This document shows positions 48,935-51,714 of a DNA stretch of 51,714 nucleotides, piece after piece. Source of the stretch: Acidimicrobiaceae bacterium (GTDB lineage Bacteria; Actinomycetota; Acidimicrobiia; Acidimicrobiales; RAAP-2); the NCBI GenBank assembly GCA_025463285.1, contig JAOBWI010000086.1:1-51714 (forward strand), written 5' to 3'. A program made the position numbers and the translations under genes. Position 1 is the stretch's first letter. Every line of letters starts with the position of its first letter. The notes beneath the pieces were generated by a model. That model was not told where the DNA came from and searched no databases. It was given only the letters and a program-made list of their open reading frames with translations.

Positions 48935-50034
48935 CCTCGGTAACCGACGTATCGACACCGGTGGGCGCTGACGTTCACACGCTAAGTGGGGCCCCCGTGG
49001 TCTTTGACAACCTCACCCGTCGCTTCGGTGCCACCACGGCGCTCGACCGGTTCTCCCTCAATATTGCGCCCGGCGAACTCGTGGCTCTGCTCGGCCCTTC
49101 GGGCTGTGGCAAGACGACCGCGCTGCGAGTGCTCGCGGGCTTCGAGCGTCCCGACAGTGGTCGCATTCTCGTGGACGAAAAGGACGTCTCGACCGTTGCG
49201 GCCCAGCACCGCAACATGGGAATGGTGTTTCAGAGTTACTCCTTGTTCCCCAATATGAACGCTCGCGACAACGTCGCTTTCGGCCTGCACATTCGTCACC
49301 AGCGCTCGTCCCAGCGCCGGGCCAAGGCCGCTGAACTGCTGGACCTGGTGGGTCTTGGCGAACACGTGAGCAAGTATCCCCACCAGTTGTCGGGCGGTCA
49401 GCAGCAGCGTGTTGCCTTAGCGCGCGCCCTGGCCATCGAGCCGCGTGTGCTCCTGCTGGATGAACCGCTGTCCGCGCTGGACGCGAAAGTGCGCGCCGAG
49501 TTACGTGATCAGATTCGCGCCATCCAGCAGAGACTAGCGATCACCACGGTGTTCGTCACCCACGACCAAGAAGAAGCCATGTCCATGGCTGACCGGGTCT
49601 GCGTGATGTCCCGCGGGCACCTCGAACAAGTGGCCACGCCGGCCGTCCTGTACTCTCAGCCCGCCACGCCCTTCGTGGGCCAGTTCGTGGGCGTCTCGAG
49701 CAGGATCTCGGTCACTCGACGCGGCGACCACGTCGAGATCCTCGGGCGCGAGGTGAAGATCCGCGGAGATCTGAGTGCGGTGCCGACGGGCGAACTAGAG
49801 GCCCTGGTACGCCCCGAGGACCTCGACGTCGCCGTGAATCCGACGGGCTTGGGCGTCATCACGCACCGAAGTTTCCTAGGTGCCACGACCCGCGTGGGGG
49901 TGGGCGTCGCGGGTGCCAACCTACGCGCCGACGTTCGCAGCAGCCTCGCCGACGACCTGGACGTAGGCACTCGTGTGGACGTGAGCGTTAACGCGCGCGA
50001 CGTTCTGGTAGCCGCGTCGCAGCCAGCGAGTTGA
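48931..50034 (+). CDS. ABC importer ATP-binding protein (PotA/PhnT-like)
   Basis: A 367-aa ATPase: Walker A GPSGCGKTT, Q-loop VFQSYSLFPNM, signature LSGGQQQR, Walker B LLLDEPLSALD, H-loop VTHDQEEAM, and a C-terminal OB/TOBE regulatory domain from about residue 250. It should power the two permeases upstream. ATG overlaps the previous stop. Its last 47 bp overlap the 3' end of the convergent HD-domain gene, unusual even for this compact chromosome. Confidence 0.9.
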   Translation: MTSVTDVSTPVGADVHTLSGAPVVFDNLTRRFGATTALDRFSLNIAPGELVALLGPSGCGKTTALRVLAGFERPDSGRILVDEKDVSTVAAQHRNMGMVFQSYSLFPNMNARDNVAFGLHIRHQRSSQRRAKAAELLDLVGLGEHVSKYPHQLSGGQQQRVALARALAIEPRVLLLDEPLSALDAKVRAELRDQIRAIQQRLAITTVFVTHDQEEAMSMADRVCVMSRGHLEQVATPAVLYSQPATPFVGQFVGVSSRISVTRRGDHVEILGREVKIRGDLSAVPTGELEALVRPEDLDVAVNPTGLGVITHRSFLGATTRVGVGVAGANLRADVRSSLADDLDVGTRVDVSVNARDVLVAASQPAS

Positions 50035-50569
50035 CGGTGTCGACATAGTCGGCCAACGTTCCCACTTCGAGACCGTCGACCTTGCCCTCGTCGTCCCACG
50101 TGCGAAGGGCCAGAGCGTCGGCGAATCCGGGCTGTTCTTCAAATCGGTCGCACTCTTCGTCGCCGAGTGGACCGCCCTGGGCTCGCAGGGTCGCGCGCGA
50201 CGCCAGCGAGAGCCGCTCAATGTAGTCAGGTTCGCGTGCGCAGCGCCACCGTTTGGCGGTGACGTGTAGTGCGACGGGTCGAGCGACGGCCGGTCCGAGG
50301 AGCGGGGAGAGAACTTTCGCGCCGATGGCTTCGTGATCGTCGTTGTCTTCCTCGAGTACGAAGTCCGGGTCGTTCTGCACATCGACCACCAGGTGTCCCA
50401 CGTCGTGAAAGAGAGCGGCGATGACCAACTCTTCGCTCGCGCCGGCGGCCCGAGCGAGCGCCGCGCACTGCAAGGCGTGCTCACTTTGAGTGAGTGACTC
50501 CCCGTAGAGGTCGTTTCCTTTTTCTACGTACAGGGCGAAGAGCTGGTCCACGCTGCGAGGTACGTTCAC
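49988..50569 (-). CDS. PhnZ-like HD-domain phosphonate oxygenase
   Basis: A 193-aa HD protein of the phosphonate-operon type (TIGR03276). GTG at 50569 has GAGGAGGGG about 5 bp upstream; longer frames run into the gap. Metal residues: His31 in QSEHALQ, His55-Asp56 with His59 in FHDVGH, His79 in DDHEAIGA, His in ALHVTAKRW and Asp in RTWDDEGK, the mixed-valence diiron pattern of PhnZ, which splits hydroxylated aminoethylphosphonate to glycine and phosphate. From memory PhnZ has Tyr24-x-x-Glu27; here the Tyr is one position later (LYGE). It is convergent with the importer and on a separate promoter. Confidence 0.82.
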   Translation of the reverse strand: MNVPRSVDQLFALYVEKGNDLYGESLTQSEHALQCAALARAAGASEELVIAALFHDVGHLVVDVQNDPDFVLEEDNDDHEAIGAKVLSPLLGPAVARPVALHVTAKRWRCAREPDYIERLSLASRATLRAQGGPLGDEECDRFEEQPGFADALALRTWDDEGKVDGLEVGTLADYVDTVNSLAATRLPERRAR

Positions 50570-51254
50570 GTCCCCTCCTCGGTCGATGGTGTGGAGTAAT
50601 GCTAGGAGTGAGAGTTGAGAGTTCAATGACGCGTCGTCAACGGTTCGGTGAATCTTGCGAGTATCAAGGTGCCTGCAACGTCGCGACGTGGAACGTGGTG
50701 GCGATGAACTTCGCGAATTGGTAACCACCGACACGTGCGTCGAACTGATCGGTGCGTCCATGGCGTCGTAGTCGCGATGGTGTATCGGTAACCACCGGGA
50801 TCGGCGACCAGCATCGCGCTGGGTCAGATCCTTACCGAGGAGCTTTCGACCGTTCGCTCGACCACGCATCGAGCGAGAGATCAGTGGGGCCAGCCTTCTT
50901 GGCGTGGAGGCCTCGGGACTCGAAACTCGAGGTGGTACCACCGCTCCACTTCGGAGAACGCGGAAACGCTCGTGGGGTGGCGCCAGAGGCCATTGTTATA
51001 GAACGCGTCGAGACGGCGGGGTGGAATGATGTCGACATTCGAGGTATTCAGTCGTATCCAGCGTGGACCTTGCCGCGGAAGCCAAGAAGGACTCAGTGCC
51101 ATTCCTCAACGCTAAATGGGCGACGTAAGAATCCCGTGAAGGTTTCGCGCCGCGGCCGAGTCAATCGCGTAAATCTTTAGCGAGAGGACGTGGAGAGAGT
51201 TCCGCGTCCGGAATCGGAATGCGAGTGCGCTATTTCGTCCGTAGATTACGACAT
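50570..51254. other. Large intergenic gap
   Basis: About 685 bp between the divergent PhnZ-like and Ada genes. Open frames here (for example 50752-51180 plus, 50881-51102 minus) show no recognisable protein, ribosome-binding site or codon bias; some may be decayed DNA. The Ada promoter should lie near 51190-51250. I see no clear RNA gene. Confidence 0.45.
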
Positions 51255-51714
51255 ATGAGTGAACTCGAAGAAACGAGATGGCGCGCAGTTGAGGAACGAG
51301 ACACGTCGCTAGAGGGGTGTTTCGTCTACGCCGTGACGTCGACGAAGATTTATTGTCGACCGGGCTGTAGCGCTCGCCGCCCCTTGCGAAAGAACGTGAA
51401 ATACTTCGCGACCTCGCTAGAGGCCAGCGTGGCGGGTTACAGAGCCTGTCAGCGATGTCGCCCGGACCAAGTCGAAGTGAGCGATCCTTCGCTGAAGGCA
51501 GTCATCGCCACCTGTCGAGAGCTGGAGCAACGGGGCAGTGCCAACAGTGCTTTATCCATCGGCGCGCGGCTTGGCTACAGCGAGCGACACTTGCGTCGCT
51601 TGTTTTTAGAGACCATTGGCGTGACGATGAGTAGTTACGAACGCGCCCAGAAGTCGCAGCGGGCTCGAGAGAATCTACGAAAGGGAATGCCCGTCACGAG
51701 TACCGTGTTTGTCG
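51255..51714 (+). CDS. Ada-type methylphosphotriester-DNA methyltransferase/regulator (partial)
   Basis: The first 153 residues of a protein cut off by the window end. The N-terminal Ada zinc domain has Cys34, Cys38, Cys65 and Cys68 (YCRPGC...ACQRCRPD), the same spacing as Cys38/42/69/72 of E. coli Ada. Cys34 is the expected methyl acceptor that switches the protein into an activator. An AraC-type helix-turn-helix follows (LSIGARLGYSERHLRRLFLE). A downstream O6-methylguanine or AlkA domain cannot be judged. It works in the adaptive response to DNA methylation. Confidence 0.88.
   Translation, partial: MSELEETRWRAVEERDTSLEGCFVYAVTSTKIYCRPGCSARRPLRKNVKYFATSLEASVAGYRACQRCRPDQVEVSDPSLKAVIATCRELEQRGSANSALSIGARLGYSERHLRRLFLETIGVTMSSYERAQKSQRARENLRKGMPVTSTVFV

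Noticed and set aside
50752..51180. A 142-codon open frame between the PhnZ-like and Ada genes
   Set aside because: No ribosome-binding site, no fold signature and disordered composition; the gap may hold decayed DNA.
1..51714. CRISPR arrays, rRNA genes, phage structural genes, complete insertion sequences
   Set aside because: No regularly spaced repeats, rRNA blocks, capsid/terminase proteins or intact transposases are visible.

Overview
This is a GC-rich bacterial chromosome segment with frequent GTG/TTG starts and dense gene packing. The gene content points to an actinobacterium. Markers are a heme A synthase/heme O synthase pair next to an ABC exporter, a SenX3-RegX3-like two-component pair, DUF2510 and DUF6112/SCO6880 proteins, a mycothiol-type maleylpyruvate isomerase-fold protein, an F420/flavin split-barrel protein and tRNAs without encoded CCA. 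The overall style and the UDP-sulfoquinovose synthase suggest Acidimicrobiia, but this is inference without phylogeny.

Layout. 0-9.2 kb is core: HAD hydrolase, zinc exporter, ctaA and ctaB, a TlpA-like thioredoxin, an ABC-2 exporter, serS, and a response regulator with its histidine kinase. 9.25-14.0 kb is a tightly overlapping five-gene operon resembling the core of an actinobacterial type IV secretion system (DUF6112/VirB2-like, TrbL/VirB6-like, SCO6880-like, VirB4-like, VirD4-like). It has no relaxase or integrase and is followed by a polyphosphate-glucokinase/ROK kinase. 14.8-26.8 kb starts with a transposase-like remnant and tRNA-Arg(ACG), then becomes looser and visibly less GC-rich, with long non-coding gaps. 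It holds a catabolic mosaic: 2-oxoglutarate dioxygenase, MFS exporter, ThDP enzyme, amidohydrolase, SDR, thiolase, methyltransferase and unknown small proteins. I read it as a genomic island.

26.8-43.3 kb returns to native style. It contains an OmdA/YdeI-like protein, a secreted protein divergent from an ice-binding-like (DUF3494) surface protein that is overlapped by a class F sortase gene, a Cys/Met-metabolism PLP enzyme, tRNA-Arg(TCG), several small membrane proteins, sqdB, a double TetR protein, a DUF3445 (heme-dependent N-demethylase-like) protein, a seven-repeat propeller lipoprotein and a GabT-like aminotransferase. 43.4-50.6 kb holds tRNA-Ser(CGA), tadA and a phosphonate-use locus: FAD oxidoreductase, PhnX-like HAD hydrolase, a four-gene ABC importer and a convergent PhnZ-like HD-domain oxygenase. 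The window ends inside an Ada-type DNA repair regulator.

Most notable: (1) the relaxase-less T4SS-like operon in a core neighbourhood; (2) a phosphonate cluster that combines a hydrolytic (PhnX-like) and an oxidative (PhnZ-like) enzyme; (3) six TGTGA half-sites all in one 11-bp phase in the promoter region between the two secreted-protein genes; (4) the DUF3494 protein with its own sortase; (5) a 33-bp perfect palindrome in the island.
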